Shown here piece by piece: positions 61,201 to 64,000 of a stretch of DNA of 64,000 nucleotides. A program made the position numbers and the translations under genes. Each line of letters opens with the position of its first letter. Position 1 is the stretch's first letter. Below the pieces are notes generated by a model, which had not been told where the DNA came from, searched no databases, and was given only the letters and a program-made list of their open reading frames with translations. The DNA comes from Achatina immaculata (taxonomy: Eukaryota > Mollusca > Gastropoda > Stylommatophora > Achatinidae): positions 3,521,895-3,585,894 of the forward strand of contig CM019714.1 in NCBI GenBank assembly GCA_009760885.1, given 5' to 3'.

Positions 61201-63461
61201 ACGAAAACCACAGTGTCACACAATCCGCTTCAGAGACCCACCAAGAATACAGGCTAAAGCCCTGCGATACTCTGAACCCCTTGTGGTCCTCCCGTGGATC
61301 TCGTGTGGTCCTTTCGGGGACCACACAGGAGACCACAGGTCCTAACGAGGACCACAAATTCAGTAGGATCACAGTGCGGTTTTGGTGGTAGAAGCGAACG
61401 AAGAAGAAGAAGAAGACTTCAACACTGTATCAGCACAAAAGCTAAGACTACAATATTTGCCAATGCAAATTCAGGATTAATGTTATAAGTTTCTCATAAA
61501 ATTTATTTCTCAAAGATTTTGTTATGTGGACTTTAATTATGTGGGGGAAAAAAACAATCATGAATCTGTGCTTGTGGAATGTGTCCTTGCCAGAGGCAAG
61601 ACCTGCATATTCATAAACTAAAGACATGTAGGATGGATCTCTGTCCATATTTTCTTGATTGAAGTAAACAATTTATGAGGGGATGCTGAAAAGTTATTGA
61701 CCTTTACAAGGAAGGAATGACCTTTTATGAAACTTTCATGTTATTCCACATGTATACCCCAAACATGGCACATTTGTTCTAAAATGTCTTTAGTCCTTAG
61801 GATAAAAATATGATGCCTGAACACTGAAATGTAGCTCTTTTTCTGCTATCATCTCTGAATTATTCAAAAATGTCCTACCTTTGAAACACTTTTTATGGTT
61901 TGGAAACAGTAAATGATCAGATGTAGCAATATCTGGTGAGTGGAGTGGATAATTTTTGCACTCAGAAGTCAGGTTCTTCAAAACATCAAACATCTTGTGA
62001 GCTAGTGCATTGTCACACAGAAGGAGAACATCCTTCTTCATCTTCCCTTGCATTTTTTTCTTTCAGTTCATCCTATAATTGGCACAGCAAGTTACAGTAG
62101 TATTCTGTATTAACTGTTTGGCCCTTCAGAAAAGAGTCATCAAAATCCCTTCCTTATCCCAAAAAGAGTTAAATGAGCTTTCCTGCTGAGTTTTGTGAAG
62201 AACAGGAGTGCTCCCACTACAAGAACTGTTGTTTGGTGACAAGTTCACAGTGAAGTTGTTTAATCAACTGTGGCAAGTTGTTCTAATAAGTTATCACTAG
62301 TCAGTGCATGTCCCTTGCAGAACTTTGCCTCCCTAACAGCTCTCCTGTAGGTCTCTCGGTTGTAAGCAAGATGCCCTGCTGCTGATGCATCCATTTGCAG
62401 ATCATCAACGATGTCTTGCACCCATCTTCGCCTTGGTCTTCCTCTCTTTCTTTTTCCCATTATGTACCCTTCTAAGACAGTCTTCTCTAGATTATCATGA
62501 CGTTTAATGTGTCCAAAATACTTAAGTTTTCTCTCTTTAATCCCTTTACTAACCAGCCTTCTTCAATATTAAGTTCTTGTGTTTCTCAGCTGTTTTGTTA
62601 AGTGTCCAGGTCTCACAGGCATATGTTGCGATGAGAAAGATGCATGCCCTTAAAAATCTTATTTTTGTGGTTCCTTTACTAGCCAACCTTCTTAAATATT
62701 AAGTTCTTGTAGTATGGATATATTTGTTCTTTTTTGTGTCCATGATATTTGAAGAACTCTTCTGTAGCATTTACATTCAAAGGCTATCACCAGATTTCTC
62801 AAAATGCTGGTAATCAATGTAGAGGTGTCCATTCCATTTTGTTTCTCACAGGCATTCAAACATTTTGGCACCTACTTGTCAGGCAATTTCTGAATATCCA
62901 AATGCTTATGAATTATAAATGCAGTGCATTCCCTGCCTATCTCTAGTGTCTAAGCAATTGGTAGATAAGCACACCACTGCTTCACAGTTGAGTATGATGG
63001 GCACTTGTCATTCATTATTTACAACCTACACTCTTGGATTTCCTTAGGAGTTTCCTTCTGCAGGGACAGATCATGGAAAAAATTCCACACCTTTCATGAA
63101 TAAGGTTCTGTCATTGATCTGAAATTAGTGACATGGTCCTGCAAATTGGCACTTTACATTATAAAACTTTTTGCAGATACAGTGATAAAATTATGCTTGG
63201 ATTTTGGACCTATGTCAGACTGATAACTTTTCAGCACGTCATAAATTTGCTAATGCAAATAAATGTCCCAGTGTCAAAATGTCCTGATGTCAAAAGTCAG
63301 TGGAAAAGCAAGAATGGCAATTTTTTTCCTGTTTCATGATTGAAGTGTTTGTTATTGTCACAATAAAATGTCAAGATTGCTCCTTTTTTAATATATTCAC
63401 ACTGCAGGAATTATTCAAAGCCAAGGTGAAGGACTTTGTCCAGCTTTATGCCAAGAGATGA
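19198..63461 (+). CDS. UBE2F: NEDD8-conjugating enzyme E2 (UBE2F family), six spliced coding exons
   Basis: Transfers NEDD8 from the APPBP1-UBA3 E1 to cullins; in vertebrates UBE2F works with RBX2 on CUL5 (family knowledge). Joining the six exons gives 540 bases, 179 residues and a stop; vertebrate UBE2F is slightly longer. Residues 1-32 are the basic N-terminal tail, which in the family docks UBA3 and DCN1-like proteins and here starts MITLKLKQ. The UBC fold follows: VVFPDPN (residues 46-52), the HPN motif (99-101), catalytic Cys109 in [27 protein letters not shown] (122-140) and [15 protein letters not shown] (142-156). Introns are about 1.4, 9.9, 17.6, 3.2 and 11.6 kb and all follow GT-AG. 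Splice phases agree at each join (1, 0, 1, 0, 0). An AG directly precedes the ATG, so a 5' untranslated exon probably lies upstream. No frameshift or stop was seen in the joined frame. Family assignment is very secure. Confidence 0.95.
19558..19820 (-). mobile_element. tRNA-derived SINE, copy 2
   Basis: Reverse-strand copy of the SINE at 16743-17007 with the same order: A-box region at 19791-19801, B-box at 19747-19757 (one mismatch to consensus), shared body, and a poly-T/A tail at about 19545-19560. It lies in UBE2F intron 1. Confidence 0.87.
20143..20650. repeat. composite minisatellite: 37-bp units then 62-bp higher-order units
   Basis: The first about four copies are 37 bp (AGTCTACACATGAGAATGAA ... 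TTATGAC). From about 20288 a 62-bp unit made of that motif plus a diverged 25-bp partner (GATAGCCTACATGTGAGACT...) repeats about six times. It ends about 90 bases before exon 2. Confidence 0.9.
20738..20901 (+). CDS. UBE2F: UBE2F coding exon 2 (residues 33-87)
   Basis: Acceptor TTTTCCAG and donor GTGAGT flank an open segment from [13 protein letters not shown] to VPDEYNIV. It contains the E2 core strand VVFPDPN and the turn [12 protein letters not shown]. It lies between two minisatellites: one ends about 90 bases upstream and the next begins about 135 bases downstream. Confidence 0.93.
21036..22395. repeat. 28-bp minisatellite, roughly 48 copies
   Basis: Unit TGATGTCTGTATAAGAACTG plus GTAATATA, with TGATGT and TTGGTGT variants that cluster. 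It begins shortly after exon 2. The 227-codon open frame on the - strand here comes from three units (84 bp) equalling 28 codons, and I do not call it a gene. Confidence 0.95.
22596..23013 (-). mobile_element. LINE D3 3' end with 13-bp target duplication
   Basis: C-terminal and 3' region of family D with an (AATG)n tail at 22596-22611. ATGTAGATAATAT at 22583-22595 is repeated exactly at 23014-23026. Confidence 0.93.
23230..24730 (-). mobile_element. Tc1-like DNA transposon, inactivated
   Basis: About 1.5 kb between TA dinucleotides (23228-23229, 24731-24732). Related inverted ends begin CTGTCCAAAAAAGAAAT and CTGTGCAAAAAAAAGAAA. The transposase runs downward in broken frames: an HTH region near 24290-24430 ([20 protein letters not shown]), then the C-terminal DDE part at 23452-23797 ([28 protein letters not shown]). 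The family's catalytic Glu in NPIENLWDEL reads Lys here. Confidence 0.88.
24736..25290 (-). mobile_element. LINE E2, 5'-truncated, with 11-bp target duplication
   Basis: Encodes the family E C-terminus in one open frame (24849-25310 covers it and its flank): [50 protein letters not shown]. The (GA)n tail is at 24736-24745. GCACAGTATAT at 24725-24735 is repeated at 25291-25301, at the end of the Tc1 element. Confidence 0.92.
25305..26030 (+). mobile_element. RTE-like LINE F1, interrupted by LINE D4
   Basis: 25309-25425 encodes [20 protein letters not shown] and the next residues. After a family D piece, 25686-26030 resumes with [20 protein letters not shown] and continues to a 3' end with a (GA)n-like run at about 26027. 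It resembles family A but is a distinct subfamily. Frames are broken. Confidence 0.75.
25426..25685 (+). mobile_element. LINE D4 3' end inside LINE F1
   Basis: Family D C-terminal region (LVKRIKxRKxxYFGHIK type) in broken frames with a GACTGACTGA tail. It sits exactly where F1 is interrupted. I found no clear target duplication. Confidence 0.78.
26031..26380. other. no recognised feature
   Basis: AT-rich sequence with A and T tracts near 26345-26362. Confidence 0.4.
26381..26890 (-). pseudogene. decayed fragment of a conserved uncharacterised invertebrate protein family
   Basis: Reading downward, one frame gives [21 protein letters not shown], then after stops [20 protein letters not shown] and [13 protein letters not shown], and after a frameshift HLDFFPL-like remnants. 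I recognise the order of motifs ([30 protein letters not shown]) from a large multicopy protein family of unknown function in invertebrate genomes. At least four stops and two frameshifts mark it as dead. The family link is from memory and should be searched. Confidence 0.5.
27228..29213 (-). mobile_element. RTE-like LINE H1, split by LINE B3
   Basis: Downward from 29213: RT (28693-29064; [25 protein letters not shown] at about 28795), [20 protein letters not shown] (28560-28620), then after the B3 insert [20 protein letters not shown] (28058-28117), LLYGLETW, the C-terminal [17 protein letters not shown] (27640-27690) and a 3' untranslated region ending near 27228 in a GATGATGATA tail. Frames are broken. 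Confidence 0.83.
28118..28557 (+). mobile_element. LINE B3 3' half inserted in LINE H1
   Basis: Family B C-terminus: [30 protein letters not shown] and VGHVMRRNN, then a damaged tail with the GAGCCCTATGTGATG block and TAAGATGTAAGATAT end. It separates two parts of H1 that are contiguous in the family. Confidence 0.82.
29215..29267 (-). mobile_element. 53-bp LINE E3 3' tip
   Basis: Only the last bases of family E: (GA)n then the complement of CTTAAGTGCCCAGGGCACAT and GGGGCTTCCGCAAGG. It sits at the edge of LINE H1 and leads straight into a 30-bp minisatellite. Confidence 0.8.
29268..29634. repeat. 30-bp minisatellite, about twelve copies
   Basis: Unit CATAGAAAGATAACAATCAC plus TTACATGATC. 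Both strands stay open because 30 is divisible by three, giving spurious 134- and 154-codon frames. Confidence 0.95.
29635..29967 (-). mobile_element. LINE H2, 3' untranslated fragment
   Basis: Matches 27275-27620, the 3' region of H1 (GGTACCCCCAGTAACAGGC, CAATACGATGCT, CAGCATCGGCTGCAA). It shows no coding part. Confidence 0.72.
29968..30762. other. intronic sequence with a degenerate short repeat
   Basis: No gene was recognised. 30570-30720 holds loose repeats of AATCACACxxATGTACAAAA before exon 3. Confidence 0.45.
30763..30865 (+). CDS. UBE2F: UBE2F coding exon 3 with HPN motif and active-site cysteine
   Basis: Acceptor TTTCTGTGACAG and donor GTAAG. Encodes [19 protein letters not shown] followed by [15 protein letters not shown]. 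It carries the E2 signature HPN (residues 99-101) and the thioester-forming Cys109. It ends on the first base of the Gly122 codon. Confidence 0.95.
30866..31200. other. start of intron 3, nothing recognised
   Basis: AT-rich. No repeat or domain was recognised. Confidence 0.4.
31390..31939 (-). mobile_element. Penelope-like element PLE3, RT fragment
   Basis: Downward: [20 protein letters not shown] (31724-31939), then [33 protein letters not shown] and GPSYAYFWV (31462-31764), then a remnant of the MPKEEL segment near 31430. These are Penelope RT motifs. Frames are broken, and neither an endonuclease domain nor the ends were seen. Confidence 0.85.
31940..32284. other. no recognised gene
   Basis: A-rich tracts at 32020-32061, otherwise nothing identified. 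Confidence 0.4.
33121..34681 (+). mobile_element. Penelope-like element PLE4 with GIY-YIG endonuclease, inserted in LINE J
   Basis: Carries the RT C-terminal part (33129-33401; [20 protein letters not shown]), a connector in a shifted frame (33410-33660), the endonuclease frame (33595-34149) and a 3' untranslated region (34150-34681). The RT catalytic core is absent, so it is 5'-truncated. TGATGAG at 33114-33120 is repeated at 34682-34688. Confidence 0.88.
33595..34149 (+). pseudogene. GIY-YIG endonuclease domain of PLE4 (open, but lacks its RT)
   Basis: 184 open codons. Residues 1-30 read an out-of-frame part of the connector. From about residue 39 it follows the Penelope pattern: a Cys/His-rich knuckle (CYCPHCITC, about 51-59) and the nuclease core [20 protein letters not shown], followed by [16 protein letters not shown], with the GIY and YIG elements, a catalytic-type Arg and a His. 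The domain cuts DNA for target-primed reverse transcription in complete elements. With the RT core missing, this copy cannot move on its own. Confidence 0.7.
36806..38500. other. no recognised gene; pyrimidine-rich and simple sequence
   Basis: Contains a (TTC)n run followed by CGTTCGC (37131-37151), which is the reverse complement of the end of the composite retroposon at 61391-61415, and CT-rich sequence at 37500-37860. No domain was recognised. Confidence 0.4.
38500..39653 (+). mobile_element. mariner transposon 1, inactivated
   Basis: The transposase N-terminal region is at 38528-38935 ([35 protein letters not shown]-like [20 protein letters not shown]). The catalytic part follows in broken frames: [18 protein letters not shown] (the family DETW Asp reads Asn), FHQDSATVH (about 39290-39310, Asp kept) and [13 protein letters not shown] (39370-39410, third Asp reads Asn). 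A stop lies right after EQSKQ. A 3' end was inferred from CAATCACCCCTCG near 39650. I could not match a 5' inverted repeat. Confidence 0.85.
39656..40940 (+). mobile_element. mariner transposon 2, complete ends, inactivated
   Basis: About 1.29 kb with inverted ends TAAGGACCGACAATTAAG and TAAGGTCCAACAATTAAG, extending at least 30 bases, flanked by TA. The transposase has an N-terminal half at 39832-40191 ([20 protein letters not shown]-like [14 protein letters not shown]), a TGA at 40189-40191, then a C-terminal half at 40210-40863 with [15 protein letters not shown] and [12 protein letters not shown]. The second catalytic Asp (family HDNAP box) is lost in a garbled stretch near 40570-40620. 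Confidence 0.92.
40939..41005. repeat. (TA)n microsatellite
   Basis: Directly abuts the 3' end of mariner 2, which targets TA. Confidence 0.9.
41140..43942 (+). mobile_element. CR1/L2-like LINE K1, 5'-truncated, degenerate
   Basis: Endonuclease C-terminal part (41240-41420; [22 protein letters not shown]), a linker (41615-42064), RT fingers (42160-42366; [19 protein letters not shown]), RT palm (42391-42684; [29 protein letters not shown]) and [10 protein letters not shown] with the catalytic pair (42720-42750), then the thumb (to 43258) and the terminal domain in a new frame. The 3' region ends AATAAAGATCAATCAATCAG and a (CAAT)n tail at 43910-43941. Only a few frameshifts, so it is younger than most elements here. 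Confidence 0.88.
42605..43258 (+). pseudogene. LINE K1 RT catalytic and thumb region with an internal 24-codon duplication
   Basis: Encodes [28 protein letters not shown] and [20 protein letters not shown]. The segment starting [19 protein letters not shown] (43115-43186) is repeated at once at 43187-43258 with nearly the same protein but about half the codons changed silently. The frame then ends, and the family's KRAVKLI continues. Confidence 0.82.
43943..45512 (+). mobile_element. LINE K2 3' end, split by LINE A5
   Basis: 43943-44320 encodes the C-terminal domain in broken frames ([18 protein letters not shown]). 44321-44516 is 3' untranslated, then A5 intervenes. 45291-45512 is the remaining 3' end (GATGGGCCTGCGTGCCCAAT, AAAATAAAGATTCATTCATT) with an (ATTC)n tail. 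It is the same family as K1 but a different subfamily. Confidence 0.78.
44517..45290 (+). mobile_element. LINE A5, 5'-truncated, in the LINE K2 3' end
   Basis: Begins just after the YADD box and runs to the (GAT)n tail. 44559-44966 is open ([32 protein letters not shown]), then a stop and a one-base loss near 45013. Very close to A4 by eye, suggesting recent insertion. Confidence 0.9.
45513..45799. other. unrecognised sequence with a short - strand open frame
   Basis: The - strand frame at 45594-45779 includes [20 protein letters not shown] and [16 protein letters not shown] do not recognise it. It may be a fragment of another mobile element. Confidence 0.3.
45800..46370. repeat. pyrimidine-rich degenerate minisatellite
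   Basis: Loose units of about 25-45 bases around TTTTTCTTGTTACTCATCTA and CTCACCTTATT, more than fifteen copies. T-rich sequence continues to about 46680. Confidence 0.88.
46693..47791. mobile_element. decayed DNA transposon with about 30-bp inverted ends (pogo/Tigger-like)
   Basis: Left end CATTGAAACCTGCTTAATGT plus CACATCATTG. Right end read on the - strand CAGTCAAACCCACTTAATAT plus CACATCGC. They match at most positions. The right end is followed by TA. An internal - strand start [11 protein letters not shown] near 47320 could be a transposase remnant, but no catalytic motif is clear. Confidence 0.5.
47815..48400. repeat. pyrimidine-rich degenerate minisatellite before exon 4
   Basis: Loose units of about 30 bases around TTCCTTGACTCTCTGTCTTT plus GTGTTTGTAA. 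It ends roughly 40 bases before the exon 4 acceptor. Confidence 0.8.
48439..48497 (+). CDS. UBE2F: UBE2F coding exon 4
   Basis: Acceptor CTTTTTCAG and donor GTAAGA. It completes Gly122 and encodes [19 protein letters not shown], one of the most conserved stretches of the UBE2F family. Only 59 bases long, so easily missed by gene finders. A pyrimidine-rich degenerate array runs almost up to the acceptor. Confidence 0.94.
48690..48903. repeat. 50-bp minisatellite, four copies
   Basis: Unit ATGGTGGACTGGTAAACAGT plus ATGCATTTGCCATCAAGGAA plus TACTATATAA. Copies are nearly identical (GAATAC/GAGTAC variants alternate). Confidence 0.95.
48904..49174. other. unique intronic sequence with a C tract
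   Basis: C run at 49083-49095. Nothing else was recognised. Confidence 0.4.
49175..49545. repeat. 38/47-bp minisatellite, about eight copies
   Basis: Unit TCAGGAATTGGACATTTTGC plus TGTCAGAAGCTGTGTGAGAT, with or without a 9-base GGGAAGG insert, so short and long units mix. Confidence 0.92.
49580..50545 (+). mobile_element. RTE-like LINE F2, split by LINE E4
   Basis: 49590-49684 ([20 protein letters not shown]) and 49974-50545 ([10 protein letters not shown], then broken FIGH- and RP-type tail) are family F RT C-terminus in damaged frames. Related to F1 and family A. Confidence 0.75.
49685..49964 (-). mobile_element. LINE E4, 5'-truncated, with 9-bp target duplication
   Basis: Encodes [20 protein letters not shown] and the tail to (GA)n. 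TAACAGTAA at 49676-49684 is repeated at 49965-49973. Confidence 0.88.
50641..51236. repeat. 36-bp minisatellite, sixteen copies plus a partial, with cysteine-rich open frame
   Basis: Unit TGTGTGAATGCTGGCATACA plus GTGCTGCTGTAAGAAG. Two main variants (GGTGTAGAGTGCTGCTGCAA and GGCATACAGTGCTGCTGTAA) alternate in blocks. 36 is a multiple of three, so the + strand reads [12 protein letters not shown] over and over (open 50560-51249, 229 codons). Both - strand frames of the array are open too. It is in UBE2F intron 4 and has no signal peptide. I treat it as non-coding. Confidence 0.9.
51237..51704. other. end of intron 4, nothing recognised
   Basis: Unique AT-rich sequence up to the exon 5 acceptor. 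Confidence 0.45.
51705..51767 (+). CDS. UBE2F: UBE2F coding exon 5
   Basis: Acceptor AATCTTTCAG and donor GTATAT. 21 whole codons encode [21 protein letters not shown]. Phase 0 on both sides. Confidence 0.94.
51785..52270. repeat. about 42-bp pyrimidine-rich minisatellite
   Basis: Unit TTTGTTCACTTTATCTGCTT plus CCTTGTTTAGTTTGTATATTTC, clear to about 52000 and degenerate after. It starts about 20 bases past exon 5. Confidence 0.85.
52280..53030. repeat. two further degenerate arrays (33-bp and about 40-bp)
   Basis: 52285-52375 repeats TTATCTTAACACACACTTTT plus TCTATTAGTGA about three times. 52400-53030 repeats loose forms of TTTTACTTCCAGTGTCTCAT plus ATTAGCACA. Confidence 0.8.
53034..53645 (-). 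mobile_element. RTE-like LINE M 3' end with internal tandem expansion
   Basis: The (GATT)n run at 53034-53062 is its tail. Downward from 53520, broken frames read [23 protein letters not shown] and a charged [18 protein letters not shown] stretch typical of RTE C-termini. The LENLTS segment (53240-53470) is repeated about five times at about 46 bp. Confidence 0.55.
53654..54695 (+). mobile_element. LINE D5, 5'-truncated, with 8-bp target duplication
   Basis: The best-covered family D copy: [20 protein letters not shown] and [16 protein letters not shown] (53640-53826), [16 protein letters not shown] (53804-54073), a damaged thumb, then [20 protein letters not shown] to FVKGHAND (54368-54691) and a GACTGACTGA tail. 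CACAAGGA at 53646-53653 recurs at 54696-54703. Frameshifts near 53795, 54075 and 54300. Confidence 0.87.
54704..55184. other. no recognised gene
   Basis: AT-rich. Some phrases resemble reverse-strand LINE text, but I could not place them. Confidence 0.35.
55185..55390. repeat. about 31-bp minisatellite, about seven copies
   Basis: Unit TTTATTGTCAGTGACTCATA plus TTAATGAACATG, degenerate. Confidence 0.85.
55470..55882. repeat. 27-bp minisatellite, left part
   Basis: Unit CTCCTTGAATATATTCATAC plus ACACAGT, about fifteen copies. The same unit resumes at 59380-59560 beyond the LINE A6/E5 insertion. All open frames here follow from 27 being divisible by three. Confidence 0.95.
56076..57807 (-). 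mobile_element. LINE E5, longest family E copy, with 11-bp target duplication
   Basis: 1.73 kb from the linker before RT to the (GA)n tail. TAATATTTTCA at 56065-56075 is repeated at 57808-57818 inside LINE A6. Coding parts are the RT frame (56733-57662) and the C-terminal frame (56194-56547). A 32-base tandem duplication at about 56717-56780 (CTGAGTACATTTCTGTTGTT...) shifts the frame between them. Confidence 0.93.
56733..57662 (-). pseudogene. reverse transcriptase domain of LINE E5 (open, 309 codons)
   Basis: Near-complete RT core. Fingers have [15 protein letters not shown] (about 25-39) and [14 protein letters not shown]. Motif A is FIDFEKAFD (about 153-161) with its catalytic Asp, then [10 protein letters not shown] (about 211-220), and motif C is FADD (about 255-258) with both Asps, followed by [12 protein letters not shown]. 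The frame is lost at the 32-base duplication near its C-terminal end, and no endonuclease is present, so the copy is dead. It has the longest uninterrupted RT core in the window and is the best sample of the family's catalytic domain. Confidence 0.9.
59380..59560. repeat. 27-bp minisatellite, right part
   Basis: Unit CTACTGGAATATATTCATAC plus ACACAGT, about six copies, continuing the array at 55470-55882. Confidence 0.93.
59561..60319. other. no recognised feature in intron 5
   Basis: AT-rich unique sequence with a T tract (59779-59788). Confidence 0.45.
60334..61415 (+). mobile_element. composite non-autonomous retroposon N, 1.08 kb, with 14-bp target duplication
   Basis: ACTTCAACACTGTA at 60320-60333 is repeated exactly at 61416-61429. 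The 3' end is GCGAACGAAGAAGAAG, a (GAA)n tail. Inside are two unrelated triplet arrays: about 105-110-bp units with CTCTAGAGGTCGGTCACG and CCTAAACCGGCTCACACCAG (60505-60830), and about 88-bp units with ACCACCTCTCACCCGG and GAGAAAGTCCAACTCT (60925-61190). It is clearly richer in G+C than its surroundings. No RT, transposase or other domain was seen. It could be an untranslated end of an unknown LINE. Confidence 0.8.
60505..61190. repeat. two three-unit tandem arrays inside retroposon N
   Basis: First array about 60505-60830, second about 60925-61190. Units within each array have diverged by point changes, so the tandem structure predates or arose early after insertion. Confidence 0.85.
61430..61676. 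other. no recognised feature
   Basis: Unique sequence between retroposon N and mariner 3. Confidence 0.4.
61677..63241 (-). mobile_element. mariner transposon 3, split by LINE D6, inactivated
   Basis: Inverted ends GAGGGGATGCTGAAAAGTTA (61678-) and, on the other side read inverted, GACGTGCTGAAAAGTTATC (about 63222-63240), each next to TA. The N-terminal part reads in broken frames near 62900-63090 ([24 protein letters not shown]). The C-terminal part at 61790-62053 has [11 protein letters not shown] and [12 protein letters not shown], both catalytic-type Asps kept, and [15 protein letters not shown]. Stops and frameshifts are many. Confidence 0.83.
62293..62783 (-). mobile_element. LINE D6, scrambled 3' end inside mariner 3
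   Basis: Family D C-terminus (62260-62460 reads [20 protein letters not shown]). The normal order is then broken: after ATTAAGTTCTTGT (62567-62580) the sequence skips ahead to the CTGTTTTGTTAAGTGTCCAG segment, and then the skipped part, with its left neighbour repeated, follows at 62675-62783. TATCAC at about 62292-62297 and 62784-62789 may be a short target duplication. Confidence 0.75.
63242..63407. other. end of intron 5
   Basis: Unique AT-rich sequence leading to the exon 6 acceptor. Confidence 0.5.
63408..63461 (+). CDS. UBE2F: UBE2F terminal coding exon 6
   Basis: Acceptor ATTCACACTGCAG. Encodes [17 protein letters not shown] followed by TGA at 63459-63461, matching the C-terminal helix of the family. 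The 3' untranslated region follows directly. Confidence 0.93.
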   Translation, partial: ELFKAKVKDFVQLYAKR

Positions 63462-64000
63462 TGAAGGCTTCACAATTTGTACACCAGTCTTAGCAGTCTT
63501 CAGTTTTTATGCAATGTGCCAGGAGAATTTTGATAATTTATTTGAAAAACAAAAACAAAAAAAAAAAAAAAAAGCACCAAACTCTGTGAGAAAGAGTTGA
63601 AAATGTGTCCTTGGTGCAAGGAGTTCAGCTCTGTTCTCCTGTTGTTTCTTTCCTTTTCTGCTTCTTTAAAAATGAACTTGCAAAAAAAAAAAAATATGTT
63701 AAAGTATGAGCATTATTCATTCAGTACTGCTGTTTGTTTTGTTTTTTATATAGTTTTTTTTTCTTTTTTTGGTTAAAATGTGGTTTTGTCTCACAGAATA
63801 ACTGAATTTTTTTTATACATTTCAAAGTGTGCTTGTGGATGTCAAAAATGAGTAACAGAGATGTAATAAATCTATCTTTTAGTCCTGACTGTAGCTCCAT
63901 CAAGTTAGAAGTGAAAGTGTTCACAATTTTTAATGACTAGAGCTTTATTTCTGTTTTGCAATATTTTCTGTACTTTCATCCATACCACAACTGAAGCCAG
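63462..64000 (+). other. UBE2F 3' untranslated region and flank
   Basis: Follows the stop codon. It holds poly-A runs (63549-63573, 63680-63692), a T-rich stretch (63743-63770) and one AATAAA (63865-63870). No gene was recognised after it. Confidence 0.5.
63865..63870 (+). terminator. candidate UBE2F polyadenylation signal (AATAAA)
   Basis: A canonical AATAAA about 400 bases after the UBE2F stop codon. The 3' untranslated region before it holds A-rich tracts (63549-63573, 63680-63692) and no recognised transposon. Other signals may lie past the window end. Confidence 0.4.

Noticed and set aside
60690..61391. Several 75-98-codon open frames in retroposon N
   Set aside because: Overlapping frames on both strands in GC-richer tandem repeats. 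No domain, and codons are not kept between repeat units.

Overview
This window is animal (eukaryotic) nuclear DNA. It is AT-rich and has no bacterial operon structure. It holds one spliced host gene and a dense layer of transposable elements and minisatellites. The host gene is a NEDD8-conjugating E2 enzyme of the UBE2F family on the + strand. I could piece it together from six coding exons: 19198-19294, 20738-20901, 30763-30865, 48439-48497, 51705-51767 and 63408-63461. All junctions are in phase and give a 179-residue protein with the catalytic cysteine at residue 109. A possible 5' untranslated exon and promoter lie near 15.8-16.0 kb. The mix of RTE-type LINEs, GIY-YIG Penelope elements, CR1/L2-like LINEs, mariners, Tc1 and a tRNA-derived SINE suggests an invertebrate, perhaps a mollusc. 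That assignment is inference.

Layout. 1-15.6 kb: LINE debris, with families called here A and B (RTE-like), D (RTE-like), a LINE with RNase H, and Penelope fragments. 15.6-19.2 kb: a unique stretch with the candidate first exon, then a long AT-rich minisatellite split by a SINE and by a twin-primed LINE. 19.2-30.8 kb: exons 1-3; intron 2 carries a 28-bp minisatellite, family D, Tc1, E, F, H and B elements, a decayed conserved gene fragment and a 30-bp minisatellite. 30.9-48.4 kb: intron 3 carries Penelope elements, one nested in an RTE endonuclease, two abutting mariners, CR1/L2-like LINEs (K1, K2), a pogo-like transposon and pyrimidine-rich arrays. 48.5-51.7 kb: intron 4 with four arrays and nested F/E LINEs. 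51.8-63.4 kb: intron 5 with arrays, LINEs M, D, A and E, a 1.08-kb composite retroposon and a mariner split by LINE D.

Family letters A-N are local names. I grouped copies by eye from shared sequence: A ends in (TGA)n, B in an ATATAAGAT-like tail, D in (AATG)n or (TGAC)n, E in (GA)n, K in (CAAT)n or (ATTC)n. Nearly all transposon reading frames are broken, so they are annotated as fossils. Exact target-site duplications at many junctions let the order of insertions be read directly. Only the E2 gene looks to be under host selection. The many long open frames inside tandem arrays are most simply explained by repeat units whose length, or short multiple of length, is divisible by three.
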